NCBI GenBank assembly: GCA_025934735.1 | Contig: JAICWP010000008.1 | Location: 186,001-250,000 of the forward strand | Direction of reading: 5' to 3' | DNA length: 64,000 nt | DNA from: Terriglobales bacterium | GTDB taxonomy: Bacteria > Acidobacteriota > Terriglobia > Terriglobales > Acidobacteriaceae | In this document: positions 26,506 to 36,085 of the stretch, piece by piece | Numbering within the stretch: the stretch's first letter is position 1 | How the letters are laid out: each line of letters starts with the position of its first letter | The notes under the pieces: generated by a model | Told to the model about the DNA's origin: nothing | Seen by the model: the letters and a program-made list of their open reading frames with translations, nothing else | Database searches by the model: none | Translations under genes and position numbers: made by a program

Positions 26506-27237
26506 CTAGGTTTCCAGGATTGAGAACTGCGCCTTCATGATCCGGTAGCATTCGCAGGACAGCTCTTCCAACTTCTTGCGATCAGCTATGCGAATCTGCC
26601 CGCGATTGACCTCCAACACGCCGTTTAAGGCGAGGCGATGTACCAGAGCAGTGACTCCGGTGCGTTGTACACCGAGAAGCTGCGAGAGAAAATCGTGCGT
26701 GATGGCGAAGCGATCATGGCCCGTCCGGTCGGAAGTCAGGAGCATCCAGCGTGCGCACCTTTGCTCCAATGTGTGCAGGCCATTACAGGCGGTCGAACGG
26801 AGCGTCTGGATCAGCAGCACGTGCGAGTAGTGCGAGAGCGTATTGTGAAATGCGCCGTTCTCGCGAATCTCACGCTCCACCACTTCTGCGGGCACTTTGT
26901 AGGCCTGGCCCGGAATAGCAACCATCGTCTGGCAGGGCATGGTCGGAGATTTGAAACTCGCTGAAATCCATGAAGCGCCCTCACGTCCTACCGTGGCGGA
27001 CTCGATAGTCGCGCCATTTTCCATGACGGTGAGCATGGCAATAACGCTGTCCTCGGGAAAGAAAATATCGCTGATCCGCTGGTCGGGATGATAGAGGACC
27101 TGCTTTGTTTCTAATTCGACGCGGCGCAAATTAGGAAAAAAACGCTCTCGCCCGGCGTTGTTAAGCGAGGAAAGCAAGTAGTTGAGGAACGACGTAGGGC
27201 CGCTTTTTAGGTTTTGGGGGCCAATCGTCCCATTCAT
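26506..27237 (-). CDS. Crp/Fnr family transcriptional regulator
   Basis: 243 residues from the ATG at 27237, with GGAGG five bases upstream. The cyclic-nucleotide-binding-like barrel is at about residues 30-150 (DQRISDIFFPEDSVIAML). It is followed by the dimer helix and a winged helix (THDFLSQLLGVQRTGVTALVHRL). There is no N-terminal Cys cluster as in FNR, so a 4Fe-4S sensor is unlikely. The recognition helix lacks the R-E-x-x-x-R of CRP, so its site is probably not GTGA. The gene is monocistronic. Confidence 0.87.
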   Translation of the reverse strand: MNGTIGPQNLKSGPTSFLNYLLSSLNNAGRERFFPNLRRVELETKQVLYHPDQRISDIFFPEDSVIAMLTVMENGATIESATVGREGASWISASFKSPTMPCQTMVAIPGQAYKVPAEVVEREIRENGAFHNTLSHYSHVLLIQTLRSTACNGLHTLEQRCARWMLLTSDRTGHDRFAITHDFLSQLLGVQRTGVTALVHRLALNGVLEVNRGQIRIADRKKLEELSCECYRIMKAQFSILET

Positions 27238-27415
27238 AAAGCCTCCGGCTCGAGAAGTTCGTTGGGTGTAATCTCTCAACAATTATGCACCCGTCGAACC
27301 AGACTGTTGATAACAGCCCTAGCGTAAGTATGGGCTATTCCTTCGCCCATTGCGTCAGTCTGGAAGTGATGACGGACGTAAACCAATGGGCCGCAGCGCA
27401 TTTATGACGTAGCTT

Positions 27416-28444
27416 CTAGGCGCCCACGCTCTGCAACTGTGCCACGCCCGGCAGGAAGCGCATGGGAATATCGCGCGAAGTGAGCAGGCCAGGCTTGGCC
27501 TCCAACAGCGCAGGGATGCAATTCACGGCGATGGCGGCGGTGGCCAGGTCGCCGTGGATGCCACCGGGAATGGCCAGCTTGAGGTCGGGCACGCCGCTAA
27601 GCTCGATGGTATCCACCGGTTCGGGCGCCCCCAGGTACATTTCCAATTCCAGACGCACGTTTTCCTGGCCGCCGCCCAGGCCGCGGGCCACTTGGCGCAC
27701 CCCTTTAACCCGGCCGGGAGCGACCTCCAGGAACTCGCTGCGAACGGTCTCCTGGGCCACGACCGGCTCGATGGTTTCTTCGATCGTGTCCACACGCAGG
27801 CCAAGCGAATCGGCGATCATACCCGCCGATTCCGGCAGCCCATGGTGCTTGATGACGCCGGCCTGTACCTGCGCTTGGAACTCCTCCACGCTCATGCCGG
27901 CGCCCACTTTTTTTTGCAGAGGAAGGCGGCGGCGGGACGCATCCACCACGCGGCGCACCTTCACCCGGCGCACTTCCTGGCAGGCAGTGGAGAGTGTGAG
28001 CACCAGTTTGTCCATTGCGAATCCGGGGTTGACCCCGGTGCCCAGCAGCGCCACCCGGTGTTCGCGCGCGGCACGATCCAATTTTTGAGACAGCTCGCCA
28101 TGCTTGCGGAAGGGATAAGCCAGTTCTTCGCAGGTGGAGACCACGTGGCTGCCCGCCTGCAAACAGGCGACGAGTTGGTCAGTAACCTGAGTCAGATAGG
28201 AGGAGGTGGTGTGGACGACCACGTGAGCGCCGGCGCGCAAAACGTCTCTGGCTTCTCCCGCGATGATAACGCCTAAGTCGCGCTCGGCACCTACAATTCG
28301 TCCCAGATCTTTGCCGGCCTTCTGGGGGTCCGAATCAATAGCTCCCACGATCTGAATCTCGGGCTTTTGCAGCATCAGGCGCACAATTCCCGCGCCAATG
28401 GGCCCCACTCCGTACTGGATCACGCGAATTTTATGAGTGGTCAG
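27416..28444 (-). CDS. 2,4-diaminopentanoate dehydrogenase-like / DapB-like oxidoreductase (CTG start)
   Basis: 342 residues from CTG at 28444. The first ATG/GTG-type start, GTG at 28423, would begin at IQYGVGPIGAG and remove the first Rossmann strand. The CTG gives MTTHKIRVIQYGVGPIG, and GGAGG lies five bases before it. The NAD(P)-binding motif GVGPIGAG is followed by VGAIDSDPQKAG. The middle and C-terminal parts resemble the 2,4-diaminopentanoate dehydrogenases of ornithine fermentation, often annotated as dihydrodipicolinate reductase. The substrate is unproven. Confidence 0.75.
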   Translation of the reverse strand: MTTHKIRVIQYGVGPIGAGIVRLMLQKPEIQIVGAIDSDPQKAGKDLGRIVGAERDLGVIIAGEARDVLRAGAHVVVHTTSSYLTQVTDQLVACLQAGSHVVSTCEELAYPFRKHGELSQKLDRAAREHRVALLGTGVNPGFAMDKLVLTLSTACQEVRRVKVRRVVDASRRRLPLQKKVGAGMSVEEFQAQVQAGVIKHHGLPESAGMIADSLGLRVDTIEETIEPVVAQETVRSEFLEVAPGRVKGVRQVARGLGGGQENVRLELEMYLGAPEPVDTIELSGVPDLKLAIPGGIHGDLATAAIAVNCIPALLEAKPGLLTSRDIPMRFLPGVAQLQSVGA

Positions 28445-28580
28445 AAAGGCCTCCAGCCCCGGGCCAGAGAGCCCGGCAAAAAGCCCATATTACATGATGG
28501 CTGGAGGCGGTTCAGTGACGAGAGACCCAGTTTCGAAGTTTCGCCGGAGAGCCGGCAGGTCTTAGTTGCTGCCCCATCCG

Positions 28581-29591
<1,011 letters not shown>

Positions 29592-29670
29592 TGCGATCCT
29601 CCCTGTAAGTTTCTGATGTCCTGCAGATTGCGGCGTTGCAACATTCCCGCAAGCGCGGACAGAGGCGGCC

Positions 29671-30822
29671 CTATTCGCTGACTGTGCCGCCGAGAATGGT
29701 TTTCTGCACCTCGCCACGCGGGCTGAGGACCACGAGGTCGGCATCCGCGCCGGCCGCAATAACGCCCTTGCTCTTTTCTCCAATCACGGCTGCGGGATTG
29801 GCGCTGGCCAGTTGAACGGTTTGCTGCAGTGTCCAGCCGGCAAATTGCATAACGTTGCGCACGGCCTGGTCGAGTCGCAGGACGCTGCCCGCCAGCTTGC
29901 CGTCGGAGGTGCACTCATTACCCCGCACCTCGACCTCAAACGATCCGAGACGGTAGCGGCCTTCGGGCATGCCAGTTGCGCTGATGGCATCGGTAATCAG
30001 GACGGCTGCTTTCGTTCCCTTGGCTCTTAAGAACAGTTGGACGACAGAGGGGTCGAGGTGGATGCCATCGGCGATGATATCAGCGGTAACGCGCCCATCG
30101 GTGAGTATGGCGCCCAGCAGGCCCGGTTGGCGGTGATCCAGCGGGCGCATGGCGTTGAAAGTGTGGGTGGCATGGTGCGCGCCCGCAGCTATGGCAGCGC
30201 GCGCCGTCGACAGGTCGGAATCAGAGTGGCCCAGGCTGCAGCAAACTCCGCGCCGCGAGGCCTCCGCGATCACCTCCAGCGCTCCGTCCACTTCAGGCGC
30301 TATAGTCATTATTCTTATGTGACCCTGGGCCGCCTGCCAGTAGCGCTCAAAGCGGGCTAGCGTGGGTGCAACCAGGTTCTCTGGAGGATGGACACCGCGG
30401 CGGGTATGGCTGAGGAATGGTCCCTCCAAATGGATACCTAGAGGACGCGCTCGGGCAGTGGCGGCGGTATCCTCGATCCGCTTCGCCAGCCACTCCAAAG
30501 CCCGGAGAATATGATCCTCAGGCGCGGTCACTGTGGTTGGCAGGTAGGCGGCTACCCCGTGCTGCGCGAGAAAGCCTTCGAAGCGGGAGAGCCCGTCCTC
30601 GCTGGGTTCCATCACGTCGTGGCCTGCTCCCCCATGAATGTGAATGTCCAGGTAAGCGGGGGCGAGCACCGCGCCGGGAAAATTGAACGTGCGGCAGCCC
30701 GTTGGTATTTCCCGAGCGGCGCTGGAGGTAACCTCCGCAACCTTCCCGCCTTCCAGCAGCAGCAGCGGTTGCTCAATTTGTTGTTGAGGTGTGAGCAGGG
30801 CGGCAGCGGTCAGGGCAATCAT
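29671..30822 (-). CDS. nagA: N-acetylglucosamine-6-phosphate deacetylase
   Basis: 383 residues of the amidohydrolase fold. The metal and substrate motifs are visible: [35 protein letters not shown], the metal-binding Glu in [27 protein letters not shown] and [10 protein letters not shown] (catalytic Asp). It removes the acetyl group from GlcNAc-6-phosphate in amino sugar catabolism. nagB and the transporter are not adjacent. The start codon has no strong ribosome site. Confidence 0.93.
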   Translation of the reverse strand: MIALTAAALLTPQQQIEQPLLLLEGGKVAEVTSSAAREIPTGCRTFNFPGAVLAPAYLDIHIHGGAGHDVMEPSEDGLSRFEGFLAQHGVAAYLPTTVTAPEDHILRALEWLAKRIEDTAATARARPLGIHLEGPFLSHTRRGVHPPENLVAPTLARFERYWQAAQGHIRIMTIAPEVDGALEVIAEASRRGVCCSLGHSDSDLSTARAAIAAGAHHATHTFNAMRPLDHRQPGLLGAILTDGRVTADIIADGIHLDPSVVQLFLRAKGTKAAVLITDAISATGMPEGRYRLGSFEVEVRGNECTSDGKLAGSVLRLDQAVRNVMQFAGWTLQQTVQLASANPAAVIGEKSKGVIAAGADADLVVLSPRGEVQKTILGGTVSE

Positions 30823-30887
30823 GCAGTTAGCCGCTCATTGTAATGGAAGGAGTCAGGACTCAGGAGTCGATTGGGCTGACCTCACGT

Positions 30888-32462
30888 TTAATGGGCTGCG
30901 ACGGCCGCGCCTTTGTGCTTGGGCTTGCGCATGAGCAGGATCATTGGGGTAACCACCAGGAACAGGACGCCCAAGAGGAAAAATGCCGCATTGAAGGAAA
31001 TCATGGAGGACTGGCGCGCAATCATGCCAAATACCGCGGCATACGCCTGATGGGTGGCAGTGGTGAAGTCCATGCCACGGGCCATAAAGCCGGAGCGGGC
31101 CGCATTAATCATCTGCCGGGTGGCCATGTCGTAGCCGGTTACATGGGTACCCAGGACATTGATATGAGTCTGGGTGTCGCGCGCCACAATGGTAGTGGCA
31201 CCGGCAATGCCGACGCTGCCACCAATGTTGCGCATGACATTGAAGATGCTGGTTGCGTTGCCCATCTGCTCCTTGGCGATGGGATCGTGCGTGGCCGTGG
31301 TCAAGGGCACAAAAATAAATCCTAGGGCAAATCCTTGGATGAACTGCGGCCAGGCGATGTCCCAATAGCCGGCGTTCAAGTTGAGATGGGAAAGGGCGTA
31401 CATGCTGAAAGCCGCGACCAGCAAGCCGCCGGTCAGCAGCTTGCGGGCCTCAAACTTCGACAGCAACGCACCCACGATGGGCATAGCAATGAAAGAGCCC
31501 AGGCCGCGCGGCAGCATGGCCAGTCCGGCATTCATAGCGGGATAACCCAGCAAGGTCTGCAGCAGAATGGGAATCAGAACCATGCTGCCATACAGGCCAA
31601 AGCCGAGCGTGGTCATTAGAAAGACACCTGTGGAGTAGGTGCGAACGCGGAATACACGGAGGTTGACCACGGGGTGCCGGTCCAGTAGCTCGTGAATTAG
31701 AAACGCAGTCAGCCCGACGGCCGCAACAATCGCCAAAATCAGGATGAAATGCGAGGTGAACCAGTCGTCCTCCTGGCCTTTATCAAGCATGACTTGCAGC
31801 GCGCCGATCCCCACCGCCAATAAGCCAATGCCCCAGTAGTCCACGCCGCCGGCCTGCCGCTTGATGTAAGGCGGATCAAAGATGAACAGCTTGGACATGA
31901 TGAGCCCGGCCGCTCCCACCGGCAGGTTGATGTAAAAGATCCAACGCCAGCTGTAGCTGTCGGTGATCCAGCCACCCATTACGGGCCCCAGCATGGGCGC
32001 GACCACAATTCCCAGGCCCCAGAAGGCCATCGCCTTGCCGCGTTCTTCGGGCGGAAACGCCTCCAGCATGATGGCCTGGGACAAGGGCTGCAGGCCGCCG
32101 CCGCACGCCCCCTGCACTACCCGAAAGATAATCAGGAAGGGCAGGCTGGGCGCCATGCCGCACAGAACGGAGGCGATGGTGAAGCCGGTTATGGAAGTCA
32201 TCAGCACGCGCTTGCGGCCGAAATGGTTGGAGAGCCAGCCGGTCAGCGGCAGCACAATTGCGTTGGCCACCAGGTAGGAGGTCAAAACCCACGTGGCCTC
32301 GTCTACCGTAGCCGACAGGTTGCCGGCGATGTGCGGCAGCGACACGTTCACCACCGTCGTGTCCAGCACCTCCATGAAGGTGCCCAGCATCACGGCGACA
32401 GAGATCAGCCAGGGATTGACGAAAGTCTGCGCGCGGGAAGTTTCGCTGCTGTCGTTGGCCAT
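30888..32462 (-). CDS. DHA2-family MFS efflux transporter (EmrB-like)
   Basis: 524 residues with about 14 hydrophobic segments. The DHA2 motif C (GVIAPMLGP-like, here IVVAPMLGPVMGGW) and motif A (GWLSNHFGRKRVL) are clear. It is the inner-membrane proton-driven pump of a tripartite system. It starts three bases after the HlyD gene stop, and the order TolC, HlyD, MFS gives a complete export complex. Confidence 0.92.
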   Translation of the reverse strand: MANDSSETSRAQTFVNPWLISVAVMLGTFMEVLDTTVVNVSLPHIAGNLSATVDEATWVLTSYLVANAIVLPLTGWLSNHFGRKRVLMTSITGFTIASVLCGMAPSLPFLIIFRVVQGACGGGLQPLSQAIMLEAFPPEERGKAMAFWGLGIVVAPMLGPVMGGWITDSYSWRWIFYINLPVGAAGLIMSKLFIFDPPYIKRQAGGVDYWGIGLLAVGIGALQVMLDKGQEDDWFTSHFILILAIVAAVGLTAFLIHELLDRHPVVNLRVFRVRTYSTGVFLMTTLGFGLYGSMVLIPILLQTLLGYPAMNAGLAMLPRGLGSFIAMPIVGALLSKFEARKLLTGGLLVAAFSMYALSHLNLNAGYWDIAWPQFIQGFALGFIFVPLTTATHDPIAKEQMGNATSIFNVMRNIGGSVGIAGATTIVARDTQTHINVLGTHVTGYDMATRQMINAARSGFMARGMDFTTATHQAYAAVFGMIARQSSMISFNAAFFLLGVLFLVVTPMILLMRKPKHKGAAVAAH

Positions 32463-32465
32463 GCG

Positions 32466-33701
32466 CTACTTGATGAATACAGTGGGAACCACAGACATTC
32501 CCGGCCGCAACAGGTGCTGAGGGTCCTGGCCTTTCTCGAATACGATCTTGACGGGCACGCGCTGCACCACCTTGACGTAATTTCCGGTGGCGTTTTCTGG
32601 CGGGAGCAGGCTGAAACGGGCTCCGGTAGCCCCGCCGATACTGTCCACATGCCCTTTGTAAGTTCGCCCGTAGGCATCCACCTCAATCTCGGCGGGCTGG
32701 CCGGGACGCATGTTCTTTAGTTGCGTTTCTTTGAAATTGGCGGTAACCCACACGTCTTCCAGATTGACGAGCGCCAGCACCGGCTGGCCGGGCTGGATGA
32801 CCTCTCCCGGCTCCACCGTTTTCTTGCTGACGATACCGGTGTTGGGAGCGCGAATCACGGTGTACTGCAGGTGAAGTTCGGCTTGCTGCAGGGTGGCCTG
32901 CAGGCGGGCCACGTTGGCTTCGGCGGAACCCGCCTTAGCGCGAGTGATGGCCAGCTGCTGGGGCACGGTCTGGGCGCCCTGCACCATGGCTTCAGCCTGG
33001 GCGACGTGGCTCTGCGCGTTGGCTACGGCGGCGCGAGCCGCGTCAACACTGGCGGCTGCCTGTTGTTCCGTGGTGACTGCCGTGTCATAACGCTGCTGCG
33101 GAATTTCGTCCTTTTTGATCAACTGAGCAAGGCGGCGTACGTCATCGGCAGCCAACTTGTACTGTGCCTCGGCTTCCCGCAGTCGAGCCTGGCTGGCGGT
33201 CACTTCCTGCTGCGCTGCTCGCAGGCTGGCCTGGGCGTTGCTCAAGGTGCTCGAAGTAGTGGTGTGCGCAAGTGGCACCCCGGTGCGTGCCGCCTGCAGG
33301 CTCGCCATCGCATCCTGCAACTCCGCTCGGGCGCGGTCTACCGTTACCTGATAGTCAGTGGGGTCAAGCTGCACCAGGACTGTACCCGCCTCCACATACT
33401 GGTTGTCATCCACATTAACCTTCTCCACGGTTCCGCCGACGCGGGCGCTGATAGGAACAATATGGCCATCAATTTGGGCGTCGTCCGTGGATTCTCGTGA
33501 AGCGTAATAGCTCCAGACCGCGTACCCCACCCCCACAAAAATAATGATGATGGCGAGCACGCCCCACTTGGCTCGGGGGTGGGCGCGAAAATAGCCTTGC
33601 GCACGCCCGCCGCGCGCCGGCGGCCCTGTTTCTTCCGGCCAAGGCTCGCGTGCGGAGGGTTCCGTTTGCGGCGGCCTGGTTGTGGTTTGCTGATCGGCCA
33701 C
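32466..33701 (-). CDS. HlyD-family membrane fusion protein (EmrA-like)
   Basis: 411 residues. One N-terminal membrane helix (WGVLAIIIIFVGVGYAVW) is followed by a lipoyl-like half domain (RVGGTVEKVNVDDNQYVEAG). A long coiled-coil hairpin (about 120-255) comes next, then the second lipoyl half and beta-barrel (IRAPNTGIVSKKTVEPG). It would bridge the MFS pump and the outer-membrane channel. It begins with GTG directly after the TolC stop (TAAGTG) and is clearly in the same operon. Confidence 0.92.
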   Translation of the reverse strand: MADQQTTTRPPQTEPSAREPWPEETGPPARGGRAQGYFRAHPRAKWGVLAIIIIFVGVGYAVWSYYASRESTDDAQIDGHIVPISARVGGTVEKVNVDDNQYVEAGTVLVQLDPTDYQVTVDRARAELQDAMASLQAARTGVPLAHTTTSSTLSNAQASLRAAQQEVTASQARLREAEAQYKLAADDVRRLAQLIKKDEIPQQRYDTAVTTEQQAAASVDAARAAVANAQSHVAQAEAMVQGAQTVPQQLAITRAKAGSAEANVARLQATLQQAELHLQYTVIRAPNTGIVSKKTVEPGEVIQPGQPVLALVNLEDVWVTANFKETQLKNMRPGQPAEIEVDAYGRTYKGHVDSIGGATGARFSLLPPENATGNYVKVVQRVPVKIVFEKGQDPQHLLRPGMSVVPTVFIK

Positions 33702-35249
33702 TTACTTTCCTCCCAGAAACTTCTTGGATGCTTCCTCAGCAATGCCCAGAGCGCGGGCCAGCGAGAGCTTGGCCATATTGTGCGCGAACAGAGCGGAAAT
33801 ATAGTTCTCGTTGGCGGCCGCCAGGGCTTCCTGCGCCTGTGTCACCTCGATGGTGTCGGTTACGCCGGCCGCGAAGCGGTCGCGCGCCTGCGCCAGCTGC
33901 TGCGATGCCAAGTCCACCGAACTCCTGGCGACGTTCACTTGGTCGGCTGCAGTTTTCAAATCCAGAAAAGCTGTGCGAACCTCGTACTCGATGCGTCCCC
34001 GCATGTCCTCCACTTGAGAACGCCGCTGCTGCAATTGGGCATCCGCCTGCAGCACATCTGCCCGCACTTTGCCGCCCTGGAAAATCGGAACTTTGAGCGC
34101 CGCCGCGGCGGTGAAGGTGCCGTGTGAACTGGCCGGACGATTGCCGATATCGCCGTAGTCTCCATTGAAGCTCAGGGTCGGCAGGCGCTCATCGCTAGCC
34201 GCCTTTTTTGCCATTTCCGCGGCATGCAAGAGGCTTTGCGCGCTCTGGTAATCGGCGCGAGAGCGGTATGCCTGCTCGATGGCCTGCTGCAGTGTGAGCC
34301 TCGGCGCGGGCGTAAAGGGCATGGAGTCGGTGAGGGTGAATGCCTGTTCGCCGGGCAAGCCAATGGTACGGGCTAGCGTGAGCTTCTGCTTTTCGAAATC
34401 ATTTTGGACCGCCAGCAATCGTTGCTGCTGCGCTTGCATCTCCACCTGGCTGCGTAATACGTCAATGGCCGCGGTGAGGCCGGCGTTCTTCATGTCCACG
34501 GATTGCTGGTATACGGCGGTCGCGGTTTGCAGTTGCGCGCGCACAGCGTCAATGCGGGCGCTGCTAGCCACCGCCTGCATGTAGGTGCCGCCCACGACCA
34601 GAACCACTGTATCCCGCGCGTCCTGGTAGCTGTACTGCGCCGCTTTCAGCGCGTCGGAGCGGGCGTGCAGGCTGTTCCAGGAAGAAAAGTCCAGGATCCG
34701 CTGCGAGACCAAGCCGCGCGCGTCGAACACCTCGAAGGGGCCCACTACCGGCGGTATGCCGGGGAACGGCGGCAGGCCGAAGGTCGCCAAATTGACCTGT
34801 TCAGCCATGTAGCTGGCGCGGGCGGTGAGGTCGGGTAACAAGCGGCTGCGCGCCGCCAGACGCGCACCCACAGCCTGCCGCTGGCCCTGGTTCGAGAGCA
34901 TCAGTCCCAGGTTGTAGCGCAACCCGCGCTGGATTGCATCCTGCAACGAAAGCGACAGAACCCCGGGTATGGCCTTTTGCGGCGTACTGCCCAGAAACGG
35001 ATTTTGTGCGCTGCTGCCGGTGAGCGCCGGTGGAAGCTGCACTGTGTTGATGGCCGGTTGCGAGAAGGTTGCCGGCAGCACTGCGTTACTTGCGCCGCCC
35101 ATGGTTTGCGCCGGCAGTTGCCCGCAAAACAAAAGCCCGGCGAACACCGCGAGCATAGGCGGGAATCGAGCAACGCATCTGGCCCTGCTGGCGATATTCA
35201 CTGCGCGTTTAGCAAGAAATACTCCCTTCCCATTTAATTCAACCTTCAC
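33702..35249 (-). CDS. TolC-family outer-membrane efflux protein
   Basis: 515 residues from GTG. A signal peptide (PMLAVFAGLLFCGQLPAQ) lies unusually far in, at residues 31-48, so the true start may be a GTG further downstream. Two similar halves each contain long helices with the TolC-type repeat (LTLQQAIEQAYRSRADYQSAQ; LSLQDAIQRGLRYNLGLMLS). It forms the outer-membrane channel for the HlyD/MFS pair that follows. The exported compound is unknown; no regulator gene lies directly beside it. Confidence 0.9.
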   Translation of the reverse strand: MKVELNGKGVFLAKRAVNIASRARCVARFPPMLAVFAGLLFCGQLPAQTMGGASNAVLPATFSQPAINTVQLPPALTGSSAQNPFLGSTPQKAIPGVLSLSLQDAIQRGLRYNLGLMLSNQGQRQAVGARLAARSRLLPDLTARASYMAEQVNLATFGLPPFPGIPPVVGPFEVFDARGLVSQRILDFSSWNSLHARSDALKAAQYSYQDARDTVVLVVGGTYMQAVASSARIDAVRAQLQTATAVYQQSVDMKNAGLTAAIDVLRSQVEMQAQQQRLLAVQNDFEKQKLTLARTIGLPGEQAFTLTDSMPFTPAPRLTLQQAIEQAYRSRADYQSAQSLLHAAEMAKKAASDERLPTLSFNGDYGDIGNRPASSHGTFTAAAALKVPIFQGGKVRADVLQADAQLQQRRSQVEDMRGRIEYEVRTAFLDLKTAADQVNVARSSVDLASQQLAQARDRFAAGVTDTIEVTQAQEALAAANENYISALFAHNMAKLSLARALGIAEEASKKFLGGK

Positions 35250-35806
35250 TCTTGTTCGCCTCGTCCGTAACAGTGTAGGCCTGTCCGGTTAGTTTCTGGA
35301 ATGCTTCCCCTGTAACCGGGCACCGGATCAACAGACAATGTGCCTTTCAGGTTTAAGCCATGCAGAAAATGCGGATTTCAAATCTCCGGCCGTGCGGTGT
35401 GCTCCAGAGCCGCCCGCGCCAGTAAAGAACCTTATTCGATGAGCAGATGCCCGGGGAAGTCGCACAGATGTATGACTGAACCGGGAATCGCTTTTCACCA
35501 CCGGTCTTGTGCAACTGGGTTTTGGCGCGAGGCCCTGGGCTCGCAATGTGGCGCACCGGTTAGGCGTAGCGGTTGGTCACTGTGCAGACGTGTTGCCGGG
35601 AGGGAAGCCGAGCCCATTTGTTGTGCCGAGTGGTCAGTATCAAAATCAAAAAATCGATGATTCGAATCAGATACACGCCATAGTGTGCAATCTGCAGCTT
35701 TGGATTCAGATATTTACAGTTGATTAGTTCTTTTGATTCCAGCGATAAATTATCTTGATTTCCATTTCTTGGACGGTTTCGGTATGAGTAACCTTCGGGG
35801 TGAAAA
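35250..35806. other. Intergenic region upstream of the efflux operon
   Basis: 557 bases, noticeably AT-rich from about 35640 to 35780. Short frames exist on both strands but none has a ribosome site plus protein-like composition. The efflux operon promoter must lie here on the minus strand; I could not fix it. Confidence 0.35.
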
Positions 35807-36016
35807 ATGAGACCGCAGAGTGGAAAGCGTAAGTTGCGCAATGGAGTCCTCGATAAGAGAGATTCCCGCAATGCGCTCGACTCTTTTCTGGCGCTGGATC
35901 GCGCGCTGGTGGAGCTTTTCATGCATTTCTACGATGTGCCGGGTCGCGAAAGATCGGTCCTGCGGGTGCAGAATCGCCGCCTCCATCGCGCGGTTAGGCG
36001 AGCGAACGTCACTTAG
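35807..36016 (+). CDS. Possible small basic protein, 69 aa
   Basis: The ATG overlaps the TGA of an upstream eight-codon frame (35784-35810). The product is helical and basic (LDSFLALDRALVELFMHF), with an Arg-rich tail. GGGGTG lies five bases upstream. No family is recognised and the frame could be fortuitous. Confidence 0.3.
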   Translation: MRPQSGKRKLRNGVLDKRDSRNALDSFLALDRALVELFMHFYDVPGRERSVLRVQNRRLHRAVRRANVT

Positions 36017-36085
36017 AACCGGCAGGGCAATGCCGGGACATGCTGAAGTCCGCCAAAAGATCACCGGTGAAGCGCGGGTGGCAAG

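Noticed and set aside
26339-26551. 70-codon minus-strand frame at the end of the Crp/Fnr gene
   Set aside because: It overlaps the Crp/Fnr 3' end in another frame, has no ribosome site and shows no protein-like composition.
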